A stretch of 64,000 nt of DNA, taken from NCBI RefSeq assembly GCF_000801105.2, contig NC_079511.1:24242638-24306637 (forward strand). Direction: 5' to 3'. This DNA is from Raphanus sativus (lineage: Eukaryota; Streptophyta; Magnoliopsida; Brassicales; Brassicaceae). How positions within the stretch are numbered: position 1 is the first letter of the stretch; each line of letters begins with the position of its first letter. The position numbers and the translations under genes were made by a program. The notes under the pieces are model-generated. The model was not told the DNA's origin, did no database searches, and was given only the letters and a program-made list of their open reading frames with translations. Of this stretch, positions 8,943 through 19,253 are shown piece by piece.

Positions 8943-11510
8943 TTATTCCTGTTCATGCTCTCGGAAACTCTCCCTGGCGGCTCTCGGCAGATTTCGGCAG
9001 TGTTCCACAACAAATTTTTTCAGGGATGGAAGAGCCGGAGGAGTTGAGCATATCATCTTTAATTCATCCAAACCCCTTAAACTGAGGGATTCTAGCTTCT
9101 GAAAGGGAACCTTCATGTCAGGATGCACATTGCCAATACGCATTCCCTTCTCCGTATTTATTATTTCTTCTAGGCTTCCTGAACTTCCCACATGTAGATG
9201 CTTGAGATTTGGAGCAAACAATAACCAGGTCAATTCTTTTGGACCTTCCAGATTGCGTAAAAAAATACTTGAGAGGTTCTTGAAGCTTGGAGAACTGTTA
9301 CATAGAAGATCTTCCTTCTCTTTGTTTTTCCAGTCTATCTTTATCTCTGAGATTTCGGACAACTCAATATTAAGTTCTCGAAGACCACCCAGAGCTACCG
9401 TGTTCAATGTTACAACCTCGGTGAAACAACTGATAATCCAAAGGCGTTGAACACAACTCGCCAGTCGCTCCACTCTTTGGATACTTTCCAACATTAAAGC
9501 ATCTGTCACGTTTCCTGTTAAAATCTTCAAGTGCTCTAAAAGTTGAAGCTCTTCAATTGAACTTGCATCAAATTGAACACTAGAATGATATAGTTTCAAG
9601 ACCTGAAGATTTGGTAAGCTTGTTCCTATCCCATCAATGCTTTCAATCCAGGTAAACTCCAGGTCCAGGCTTATTAGTTTCCTTAACCTCTTCAAACCAA
9701 CTGATAACGAACTTATACTTGTGTATGATAAATTGAGGTATTGCAAGGAAGTCAAGCTGCAAATTTCTTCAGGCAATTCACTAAGATCACGGTTACGCGA
9801 AAGATCCAAGACGACAAGGACTGGCATAAACTGAAAGAAGTTACCCGATATACCCTCCAACTTGTTATCCCCGAGAAGTAGAGTCGAAAGGTGGGGGCAT
9901 TCAGGACAGTAAGCTGTCTTTTCAATTCGATTACTCATCAACGAGATCCTTCTCAGACCTGACCAGTCGATGTCCTTTGGTATAAGGCCTAGCTTCACAC
10001 CGGTTTTGACGCACTGTTTTTCTTCCTCTTTTCCAAACGTAGACGCTACCCAAAGAGCCATTTCACGTAGCACATCATGCATTTTCACAGCAGGTGTGAA
10101 TTCTTTTTCGAACTCCATCAATAGATGCGCACGAACTAAGGAACCAATTATAACATGACCTTGGTTGTTACTTCCATCTTCATCTCTCTTTCCCTTTATA
10201 AATCCTTCGCTGATCCAATATTCGATCAACTCCTCCTTCGTTATTTCATAATCTTCCGGGAACAAAGAACAATATAGGAAGCATGATTTCACCTTTTCAT
10301 CCTTTAATCCATCATAGCTGAACTTCAAAATCGAAAGAATCTTTTCTTCCATATCTGGAAACATCTTGTGGCTAGACGTGCTTAGAACATCAATTGCATA
10401 ACGCCATTCATGTACATCCTCTTTATCTGACATGGCTTTGCCAATCACATTGAGTGCAAGTGGCAAGCCATAACATTTTTCGGATATTTTTTTTGCAAGT
10501 GCGGGAATATCCGGATGGCGGGGCTTTTTTAATGGGACTTCTCCAACTGCATTTTGAAACAGTTCCCACGCTTCATTCTTTGACAAGCAATCAATTTTCT
10601 GCTCCTCATCAGCTTCCATGTCTCTGCAAACTTTCTTTGAACGAGTGGTGAAAACTATCTTCGATCCATTTTCCTGAGTTGGATGTGGAACTCCAATCTT
10701 GCTCAAATCTACCTCGCTCCACAGATCATCCAATAGCAGTATAAATTTCTTTCTTCCTAGGATATTGGCAATGGAAGATACTTTCTCATCCTCTGTTTGA
10801 TCTTCCCAATCCTTGTCAACACGTAATCTTCGTAGAATCTGATCCCGAATGCTCTTGTATTGCAAATCTTTAGAGACCACAACCCATATCACAACATCAA
10901 AGTCATTAAGCTCTTCCGAGAATTTGTTGTTGATAGCATATAAGAGGGTTGTTTTTCCAATTCCCCTCATGCCATATATACCTAACGTTCTTCGTTCAGT
11001 TTTCATGATGCTGTCCCATGCCTTTCCAACCATCGAATCCAAACCTACTGTTGTTTGGATAAATTTCTTCTCCACCTTTGGCAAAGGTCTCATTCCGGCC
11101 ACATCTTTGAAAACTCCTTTAGATAGAAGCTCTTTGACTTCTTCCAACTTCTTTGATACCTCTTTACCATACTCATAGCTTGATATGCAATTTTCGGAAA
11201 AATATCCAAAAAGAATCAATCTGTTGATTTCAGTTGGTTTATCCTCAAGCAGAATACTGACCTGAGAGTCAAGACTTTCTACACTTGACAACCATCCTTC
11301 TACTTGAGCAAGCCGCTCCAAACCTTTATCTTCTTCTACGGAAATTCTTGTTAACAGATCAACTCGCATACGTCTAAGTTCTTGTATAGTTCCCTCCAGA
11401 GCCTCGAGATTAGCCTTCATCATATGAATGTAATTTCCATCACCAAATAAGCAGTTGCAGGCTTGCTGTACCGCTTCTTTCCATGGTAATACTGATAGAC
11501 AGCCTCCCAT
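8943..11510 (-). CDS. RPS5-like CC-NB-LRR disease-resistance protein, copy A
   Basis: Intron-less 855-aa CNL of the RPS5 clade, an intracellular receptor triggering effector-triggered immunity. It starts MGGC, so Gly2 myristoylation and Cys4 palmitoylation are expected to tether it to the plasma membrane, as in RPS5. The coiled-coil lies at about 25-130 without an EDVID motif, typical for this clade. NB-ARC motifs in order: P-loop GMRGIGKTT 180-188 (Lys186), RNBS-A FDVVIWVVVS 204-213, kinase-2 LLLDDLW 258-264, RNBS-B GSKIVFTTRS 282-291, GLPL 348-351, RNBS-D CFLYCSLFPED 410-420, MHD 477-479. Leucine-rich repeats occupy about 520-850. Length is close to RPS5 (889 aa). Arg182 replaces the second Gly of the usual GMGGIGKTT; invariant P-loop positions remain. 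All switch motifs are intact, so it is probably functional. What it recognises cannot be read from sequence. Confidence 0.95.
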   Translation of the reverse strand: MGGCLSVLPWKEAVQQACNCLFGDGNYIHMMKANLEALEGTIQELRRMRVDLLTRISVEEDKGLERLAQVEGWLSSVESLDSQVSILLEDKPTEINRLILFGYFSENCISSYEYGKEVSKKLEEVKELLSKGVFKDVAGMRPLPKVEKKFIQTTVGLDSMVGKAWDSIMKTERRTLGIYGMRGIGKTTLLYAINNKFSEELNDFDVVIWVVVSKDLQYKSIRDQILRRLRVDKDWEDQTEDEKVSSIANILGRKKFILLLDDLWSEVDLSKIGVPHPTQENGSKIVFTTRSKKVCRDMEADEEQKIDCLSKNEAWELFQNAVGEVPLKKPRHPDIPALAKKISEKCYGLPLALNVIGKAMSDKEDVHEWRYAIDVLSTSSHKMFPDMEEKILSILKFSYDGLKDEKVKSCFLYCSLFPEDYEITKEELIEYWISEGFIKGKRDEDGSNNQGHVIIGSLVRAHLLMEFEKEFTPAVKMHDVLREMALWVASTFGKEEEKQCVKTGVKLGLIPKDIDWSGLRRISLMSNRIEKTAYCPECPHLSTLLLGDNKLEGISGNFFQFMPVLVVLDLSRNRDLSELPEEICSLTSLQYLNLSYTSISSLSVGLKRLRKLISLDLEFTWIESIDGIGTSLPNLQVLKLYHSSVQFDASSIEELQLLEHLKILTGNVTDALMLESIQRVERLASCVQRLWIISCFTEVVTLNTVALGGLRELNIELSEISEIKIDWKNKEKEDLLCNSSPSFKNLSSIFLRNLEGPKELTWLLFAPNLKHLHVGSSGSLEEIINTEKGMRIGNVHPDMKVPFQKLESLSLRGLDELKMICSTPPALPSLKKFVVEHCRNLPRAARESFREHEQE

Positions 11511-11834
11511 CTTTGCTCAAACTTTCAGAAAGAAACCAAAACCAAACTTACTGCTTTGGTGAATGAACACCAATAATTTTGATTGACGTGATTAGAAAAT
11601 AGTAAGACACGAGCGAAGACCAATAACTCTACTCCAATAATCCACAAACAATAATAATGAAGACCACTTGGATTATATTAACATGAGATGAGGTACAACA
11701 GCCAGATTATATTAACCACTCGTGGACTTTAATTTTATATCTTTTTGTTATCTAATAGATAATATTAACAATGAGATAAGTTACAACAGCCAGATTATAT
11801 AAATATTAACCGTTTGTGGACTTTAACTTAATAA
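11511..11834. other. 5' flank of NLR A with a short direct repeat
   Basis: Upstream region of the NLR, conserved at 53781-54104. It contains a duplicated segment of about 95 bp (near 11680-11740 and 11775-11835) sharing CAGCCAGATTATAT, ATTAACC and GTGGACTTTAA. The promoter is presumably here, but no core element is assigned. Confidence 0.5.
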
Positions 11835-12735
11835 TTAGAATTTGATCCGCGCTTCTAAAGCGCGGAATATTTTGCATTGTGAAAAACCAAAAAATGTTTA
11901 TGCCACTTAGTCACAAATGTTAAAACTGTTAAATATTTTTTAGTCATTAGTTAAAATAGATAAATCTCTCAAATTTGTCTCATTTTTACCGATTCTTCTT
12001 AAATTTCAAACCAGTGTTGTGGTCCGGAATCCCTAGAATCATTCCTTTTAGATCTTTTTTCCTATTAGGATTGATCATTTAGTTCTGTATAAAATTGTTT
12101 TTTACAGGAAAGTTACGTATAAAAATGTTAGTACAAAAATATTGATCATTTTTGTTTATTTATGAAATATAATATTAAAAATAAAATAGGTGTATATATC
12201 ATAATAATTTAAATATTATTAATAATAATTTTGAAAGCAAACAAATATATTAATAAAAATATTACGATTTGAAATAATTTTTATAATAGGAAAAACGTAT
12301 ATTATTGAAAAATATAAAAAAGGGTATGACTAAATTGGTTAGAAATAGATTTCACATTATTATCATAAATGAAATTCTAAAGAGAAATATTTGGAATGAC
12401 ATATTTTGTAGATTACATAGATGAAACAATTTTTAATAGAATATTTATGTTTCAATAAAAAAGATGGATAAAAAAGGGAAATTTGGAGAAATACACTCAC
12501 ATGAAATTATAATTTGAAAACTACACTACTGTTTAAGTTTTTGGAAAAATACACTTCTGGTATATATAAATTTACCAAATTGTCCAATTTTAATATTTTC
12601 TAATTCCTAATTTATAATTTATTTTATATTTAAAATACTTTTACAAAAAAGGATTATTTTTTTAAAAAATATATAGATTATTTACACAAAATCTTTTAAT
12701 ATCTTAAAATTTTATTATTAAAAAAACTTATAATA
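11835..12735 (-). mobile_element. Helitron-type 3' terminus and AT-rich body, copy A
   Basis: On the minus strand a perfect 8-bp hairpin (arms 11847-11854 and 11858-11865, CCGCGCTT/AAGCGCGG) precedes ATCAAATTCTAA and a host T, fitting a Helitron CTRR end at 11835. The 5' end is not identified, so the right boundary is arbitrary. The rest is AT-rich and non-coding. Unit B has the same terminus near 54105-54140 with a degraded stem. Confidence 0.45.
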
Positions 12736-12906
12736 ACGTCTCGTCTCCTTTTTAGCTAAGACAGGTAAAACAGCTAGATCCTTCTATAGGAAGTTACATT
12801 TTGTTGGTTGTTCTATTCCGGTCTGGTTACCCAGACCACCTCAAGCTTGAGTAATAGAATAGCTGTTTGCCGTCAAAAAAAGAAAAAAAACGTCTCGTCT
12901 CCTTTT
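12736..12906 (+). mobile_element. Severely 5'-truncated LINE insertion with 17-bp TSD (unit A only)
   Basis: Insert of about 137 bp (12753-12889) ending in an A-rich tail. It is flanked by a perfect 17-bp target duplication ACGTCTCGTCTCCTTTT (12736-12752, 12890-12906). Unit B has one uninterrupted copy of that sequence at 55027. The length of the duplication and the A-rich tail are diagnostic of target-primed reverse transcription. The event postdates the A/B duplication. Confidence 0.85.
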
Positions 12907-13135
12907 CAATTTCTGAAGGTCTGGGTACGAGACATTGGTTTTTGGTCATCAAAATTCAAAATTTGCAACTTAACTTGGATATCACAGAACAGGAATAAAG
13001 TCGCAGATCATCTTTCGAAATTGGATGTACCTCAGTCTTGTTCTTTTATTAACATTTTTAATGTACCTAGACCAATTTTAACTTTTCTCAATCATGACTA
13101 TACTGCTACAATAATATAAATCAAGTTGTCGAAAA
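12907..13135 (+). pseudogene. LINE 3' end: RNase H-domain C-terminus remnant, copy A
   Basis: The plus frame reads WSSKFKICNLTWISQNRN, then KVADHLSKL, like the end of the RNase H domain that closes plant L1-type ORF2 proteins (conserved W...WI.R..N..AD.LAK). A stop at 13117-13119 and a short 3' UTR ending in an A-run near 13130 follow. Everything 5' is missing. The paralogue in unit B is 55034-55270, where one base fewer near AATAAGTCGCAG (55130) breaks the frame. Non-functional remnant. Confidence 0.65.
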
Positions 13136-13466
13136 AAATCAGTGTTTCTTAGTGTTGTTGGATTATATAATATTCAAAGTCAAACAAATTAAGCACATAT
13201 ATGAATAGACATTTAGAACTTGCTCGTACATAATGACTTCTAGGAAATTAGTATCATGTAGAGAATGCAAACAAACATGACTTGTTTATATAAGGTTAAG
13301 AAAATAAAATAAAATATATAAAATATATAAACTTAATGAATCTTGATAAAGTCAAACAAATCATAATTTATTTATTTTATTATATTTTGTTATTGTAAAT
13401 TTTAAAATGCTAAAATAACATATTTATCTCAACACACAAATTTATCTTAAACATAAATAATTATAA
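13136..13466. other. AT-rich spacer
   Basis: Non-coding, conserved in unit B (55271-55601). Nothing recognised. Confidence 0.5.
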
Positions 13467-13575
13467 CTAGGTGTTTATCCGCGATTTTACGGAGAGTAAT
13501 ATTATATGAAGGTAAATGTATTTTTTACAATGTTATTATTATTGAATAATAATTAGAATTATTAAAATTTAACTT
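13467..13575 (-). mobile_element. Helitron-type 3' terminus (minus strand), copy A
   Basis: On the minus strand CTAG ends at 13467 with a host T beyond, preceded by an imperfect hairpin that is clearer in unit B (CCGTG/CGCGG, CTAG at 55602). The 5' end of this Helitron, somewhere to the right, is not identified. It may include the GAAGACTTC-rich tract. Confidence 0.4.
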
Positions 13576-13686
13576 TAGTGCTGTTCGTTTAGTTGCCGCA
13601 GTTTTCGGCGTCAGCGGCAGCGTCGGCGTCAGCGGCAACAACTGCGTCAACGAAATTATCAAACGTACTAACGAAACTGCTGACGA
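13576..13686. mobile_element. Small GC-rich hAT-like MITE (unit A only)
   Basis: A 111-bp GC-rich insert in AT-rich surroundings. Its ends are TAGTGCTGTTCGTTTAG and, inverted, TCGTCAGCAGTTTCGTTAG: similar imperfect TIRs. The interior has repeated GGCGTCAGCGGCA blocks. It is flanked by TTAACTT on both sides (13569-13575, 13687-13693). Unit B lacks the element but keeps both flanking copies back to back. Confidence 0.65.
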
Positions 13687-13699
13687 TTAACTTCATAGT

Positions 13700-16600
13700 T
13701 TGATAATCAAATGTTTCATATTTATTTTTTAAAAAAGCTGTGAGATTTAAGATAATTTAACAATATAAATCTAAGTCACTAAAAGTTTTTTTTACATGAA
13801 GTCAATATTATAATTGGTTCAGGTAATTGATTATATAATTAAATTTTATTTTATTTTAATTTGTGAAAATTCACAGAGAAAAGTGTAAATACTCTAATTT
13901 TCAGAGAGAAAAGAAGAAAATAGTTTTTTTTATTTGTAGCTCCAAGATGAGGATCATAGGTTTTTACAACTCTGACATCGAATTTACTGATTTATTTTAC
14001 TTATGTTTTTTTATTTATTTGAATATTTAAATATATTTTGAATTTAAAGAAAAAATAATTTTTCTTTTATGTGTGTTTTTAAAATATTTTTCCAAAACAA
14101 AAGTTTTGGTTATGATTAAAAATAATAAAAATTTTATTATAGAAGAATTTCGTGTAAGTCTTCTACCAGAAGACTTTCATGTAAGTCGTCCAGATAAAAT
14201 TAAATATTTATTTTTTATTTATCAATTGCAAAAGTAACATGAAATGACTTACTTGGAAGTCGTGTAACTACAGTTAAATATCAAAGTATTATTTTTCGAC
14301 TGGACGACTTTCTTATAAGTCGTCTAGGAAAAATCAAATTTATTACACAATCCGGTCAAATACAAAACTAACTTGTTTATCCTAGATGATTTGCCGGAAA
14401 GTCTTCTCTGGTATTTTTGAAATTTTATCGTTAACAAAAGTAAACCAATATTTACAAAGAAAAACTTCCAAAGAAGTCTGTTGTAGAGTAGAATTTTCTA
14501 GAAGTATTCTTTTGTAAATTTTCAATTGCAAAAGTGATCCAAATGGATGACTTCCTAGAAGTCTACCAGAAGACTTCCAAAGAAGTTTTATGTGTCAATG
14601 TTTAATAAAGTTTCATTTTCTCTAAAACTATAATGAATTTTTAACATTTTCTTGTTAATACATGTATATTAATCAATATTGGAGATACTGAATAAAATTT
14701 ATAACTTAAAATTGGTGATATTTATGAGATTACCAACATTCATTTTTATTAAAGTTTATACCTGATCCGAGAAGTCTTCTACGTTAGTTTTTGTAAATTT
14801 ATTAAGTAACTTTAAGATGTGTTCTTTTAGCTTTCAAAAGTGTTAAGTAACTTCAAGAATATCAATGTCATATGTTTTAATGTGTCTTCTTAAATCATAG
14901 GATATATATATTTACCTTTCATGAATGTTGAAATTTTAAGTTTCACTTAAAATTTGAGTTTTCCTCTTAATTTTTAATTTCCTCCCTTAATATCCCGTTT
15001 AAAATTTAAGTCTGCCTAGAAGATTTCCAAGAAGTCTTTTAGAAGACTTCCCAAGAAGACTTCTAGTGAAAGTGTTCTATCTTTGAATTTATTAATGCTT
15101 GTTCTTTTGTGAATTTGACTAAGTTTTATTGAGAAGTCTTCTCCATTTGCTGTAATAAATTTGACTAATTTGTTGTGTTATTGTTTTTTGCTATTGAAGT
15201 TGTATCAACAACCTCAATAATGTCAAGTAATTTTGGCAAGATAATATTGTGAACAGTGAACATATTTACCAAATTGTTTCATTAATATCTCTTCAAATTT
15301 TCACAAAATATCACAACTAAAAGAATACACATACAAATCACAAGACAGATCACAAACAAACTATTATAGATCAATCATCCACAAAGACAAGCTTAGAATC
15401 CACTTGATATAAGACAAGACTCGTCAGAGGACATCTAGGAAGTCTTCTAGCGCATTATATGTTAGAATACTTCGGAGAAGACTTCCCATAAGTCTTCCAA
15501 AGTCTAACTCATATCTGAAAAACCTTCAAATCCAAAAATGTTCAAATGGTTTCAAAAAGAGAAAATAAGTGGAAGATAAGATATATATACCTTAAAGAAC
15601 ACACAATAATATATATCCAAAAATTTTAGATCTACCTCTTAAGGAGTTAAAGATGAGAACCATGTGATAAAAACCTTAAAAACAAGATAAATTAGTAAGA
15701 AACACATGAGAAAAAAGAGAAATTGATATAAAGTTTTGTGTTTTCCTGTTTAAAGATATTAGAGAGAGGTTGGAGAATTTTAGTTTTGGCAAAAGATAAG
15801 AGCTTTATGTAACAAAAAGTTACTAAATGAAGAAAAATCAGATATGAAACTTACCAAAACGCTCAGATATGTTATGAAAGAGGACAAGTGGGAGAAGACT
15901 CTGTTAGGAAACTTCTTGGAAGTCTTCTAATGCATTATATTTTAAAAGAGTTCTGAGAAGTCTTTCAAAGTCTTCCAAATTCGAAAACATGCATATCAAA
16001 CCCATATATGAAAAACTTGCATATCCAAAAACGTTCAAATGGCTTCAAAACAAAGAAAATGAGTGGAAGATTAGATACATATACTTTTATATATCACACA
16101 AAAATACATATCCAAGTTGAAGATGAGAATCATCTGATTAAAAACCTGCAAAAAAATAAAAGATTAGTGAGAAAGATATGAGACAAAAAAATAAAAAATT
16201 CATATAAAGTTTGGTATTTTCATGTTTAAAGAGATTAGAAAGAGGTTGAAGATTTTAGTTTAAGAAGAAAATAAGAGCTTTATACAACGAGAGGTTACTA
16301 AATGCAAAAAAATCAAAAATAAAAACTTACCAAAACACTCAGATTTGTTATGAAAGAGGAAACATAGGAGAGAGGTTGAAAGAATATAAGTCTTCTGATG
16401 AATAGTATTTAAGGTCTAAACCCGTAAATACTATTCATCAGAAGACTTATAAAGTCATTTAGACCTTAAATATAAACCCTAATTTTAATTAACTAACTAA
16501 ACACTTCATTAAACTTAAATTCAAGTTAAAAATGTTTATTACATATAGAATTGAACACATATATGTCAACTTTAATATTTAAAAAAATATTAATTTTCCA

Positions 16601-16960
16601 AATTCTAACCCTAAGAAAACATACAATACTACAACATATGTTATCAAACCCTAAACCAAAGAATACTATGACTCACTATATTCATTCATCTATGTTCAAA
16701 ACAATTCAATTATACTTCAATTGTACTATATCTTAATTTATATAATTTACAAATGTTTATAATTACATGATTTCAATTTTTCCACCAACAAAATATTTTT
16801 CATAAAATTTATAAAATATTTTAAGATCTACTATTTGAGAAGACTTCCAGAAAAAAATTTCGAGAAGACTTACAAAAACTCAGAAGACTTTCCGGAGTTA
16901 TATTCGTAAAAATGAATTCTGGGTTTTTTGGTCGTAAGAGGCTGGTTGTAATTTCACAAA
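13700..16960. repeat. GAAGACTTC-motif-rich tract, copy A
   Basis: AT-rich non-coding tract with well over 20 exact or near copies of the palindrome GAAGACTTC or its half-forms (AAGTCTTC, AAGTCGTC), in both orientations, from about 14150 to 16900. A unit of about 475 bp is tandemly repeated near 15430 and 15905, with TCTAGCGCATTATATGTTAGAA and GTTCAAATGGTTTCAAAA landmarks. Unit B has the same tract (60530-63540) with a third unit. No ORF recognised. It is probably the regulatory or subterminal part of a large DNA transposon; terminal repeats were not found. Confidence 0.6.
16386..16450. repeat. Perfect 26-bp inverted repeat with 13-nt loop
   Basis: Arms 16386-16411 and 16425-16450 are exact reverse complements (ATAAGTCTTCTGATGAATAG...). 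They enclose AGGTCTAAACCCG and carry the GAAGACTT motif at the stem base. Near the right edge of the GAAGACTTC tract. A transcript through it would form a strong hairpin. Confidence 0.9.
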
Positions 16961-18012
16961 ATTTTTATGTTAGTTTTCAATTTGATTAAAATTTGAGTAT
17001 ACTTTTGCATTTAAAATCAAATTTTTGATTCTTATTTGACAAATTCTCCAAATATTTTTACGATATTGGGTTTTCACATTTCATCAAAACTTATGTCAAC
17101 AAAAAAAAGAATTAAGCTCATGAATTATTTTTATCTTTTTGAACACAAAATTTAATCCTATAAAAAAAGAAATGATGGAAAATCACATCAACATTGATAT
17201 ATAATCCAAACCTAGATTAGAAAGAAGCAGGTAAAAGTAAAACAAACACTAAAAACAATAAAATTAATAAAAATACGTAGTAGTATAGCTTGAGTTTGTT
17301 GAAAAGTTTAGTCAAAATAATAATTTAATGAAAATTACATGATATAATGCAAAACACAAAATTTGAATGATAAATAAAGAAAAATCATAACTAAGAACAA
17401 AAAATAAAAATAAATTAATTTACAATATTGTTTTCTCACGTTAAATCAAATCTACAGTAATGAAAAAGAGTGAATCTAATTAAATTTATTTGATTTTCTT
17501 TGCCACCAAATTTGAATTTAGATAAAATAACAGAAATCGAAGGAAATGATAGTCATATCAATGATTAATACATAAGCAAAAAAAAGATTTACAAATTAGT
17601 TTGAAAATTAAAAGCAACAAGATATAACAAATAAAGCAATAATAATTTGATAAAATACATAATATAAGTTTAATTTGGTGAAAAAAATTTAGTAAAAAAT
17701 ATAACTTAGTAAAAGTATACTATCTAATAAAAAATGTAAACATCAAGAATGAATAGAAAAAATCATAAGAACACAAAAGAAAAAAATCCATTTATGATAT
17801 TATTTTTCACATTTTATCATACCTAAACCACAAAGAATTCACATTTATATTTTCTTTCTTTTTGGTTGCGATCTCAAGTTTAAAGAAATGAACATGAAAA
17901 TGATGGAAAAGTACAACCCATGTCTAATACATAATTAACACAATTTGTATTTTGGTCTCATGGCAAAGTGGCCAGCTATCCGACAATAAGTGCCAAAAAT
18001 GCTCACTACCGG
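16961..18012. repeat. Degenerate tandem repeat of about 370 bp (three units)
   Basis: Three diverged units begin near 17070, 17435 and 17805. Each has TTTTCACRTTTxATCA, a block with an A-rich run, and later TGGAAAATCACATCAAC-like sequence followed by a second A-rich block. Positions 210-430 resemble the first unit, so this marks the start of duplication unit B. Non-coding; possibly Helitron interior. Confidence 0.5.
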
Positions 18013-18243
18013 CAGTGGCGGACCTACTAAGGCTGTAGGGGAGTCAAATGACACCCCTAAAATGAGGAAGTAAATTAGTTTGTATGGAGTTTATCTAAGA
18101 TTCTCTAGTCAAACTGGTTGATCTCTTCACATTGACACCCCAAAAACCAAGGGTTCAAACCCCCTTGACACCCTTCCATTTTTATTTTTAGGAATTGTAT
18201 GTATAAATGACCCCGGTTAAATGTTCGGCTGGGTCCGCCACTG
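18013..18243. mobile_element. hAT-type MITE with 8-bp TSD
   Basis: A 231-bp element with TIRs CAGTGGCGGACCTA and CAGTGGCGGACCCA (inverted). It is flanked by the 8-bp target duplication ACTACCGG (18005-18012) / ATTACCGG (18244-18251), 7 of 8 identical, the hAT size. No coding capacity. Confidence 0.8.
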
Positions 18244-18251
18244 ATTACCGG

Positions 18252-19090
18252 TTATATATGAAATTCAACGTTAACGTTTTATATGTTGCCCCCGTATAGG
18301 CAAAAATCAAAGGATGTATCATTTGGTCACTAACATGTTCTTACTATTTGGTGATGTTTGGTAAAAAAATGAAAAGGTTTTACAACTAGGAGATTTGGAG
18401 GAGCAGGAATATGTTCTTTCCGTAGGGACAAAAGTTTTTCAGGGTCTTCGACTCTTTATGGAGCAACATGTGTACTACTGGTATGTAACTTTACAATCAG
18501 GATTATTGTTGAGAATTTGTATTTGGGCAGCTATTCTATAAACATAAGGATCATATATGATTAATGTACGTTTTTTTTTCTAATTTGGGCTGTCAGGGTA
18601 TCAATCAGAAATTTGTAGTTTAAATAAAGATTGGTGGATAATAACTGATGCAGAGTACCTGTGGTTGGAAACCACATTATTTCGATGAAATATAGTGGAC
18701 GTTTGGTTTCAATGACTATAAAAAACATAAGAATTGGATATATAAAACATCCTTTTTGTAAACATAGAAAACATATACTCTTTTAAAAAACTTAAGTACA
18801 TTAAATATAACTAAATAATAATGGAAATATAATGTATACAAACTATAAAATATAGTTTAATATATCCTGAATATATTTTCTATTTGATTTATTATAACAA
18901 AATATTTGCAAGAATATAGATACACATTAGCAACTAATTACAATACATTCAATAACAATAATTTAACCATTTACTATAATAAAAAAAATACTCTAAAATA
19001 TTGAAAGTTATATATTATGACCTCCGCTACCATTTGAAACATTTACGTAACAAAGACTAATGAGAAGATTAATTCGTAAGTTATATACTT
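18252..19090. other. Non-coding spacer
   Basis: No gene, terminal repeat or duplication partner recognised. AT-rich. Confidence 0.4.
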
Positions 19091-19253
19091 TTATGGTATA
19101 AAGTGAACAACAACATTCAGATAGAAATGGGACACACTGTTCTTTTTCTTTTGGAGTGTCTATAAGTTTTAGAATCCAAAGGAGAAAAGTTAAACAAGAC
19201 AATGTTTCCGGAAAAAAAAACAGATTCTATACAGGCAGTAAACATATGGTGGC

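Noticed and set aside
9115..11178. Several 60-111-codon plus-strand ORFs opposite the CNL genes (also 51388-53445)
   Set aside because: They are antisense shadows of the CNL coding sequence. They recur in both copies only because the gene does and match no family.
13700..16960. CRISPR-like array because of regularly recurring short repeats
   Set aside because: This is plant nuclear DNA. The motif spacing is irregular, both orientations occur and there are no unique uniform spacers.
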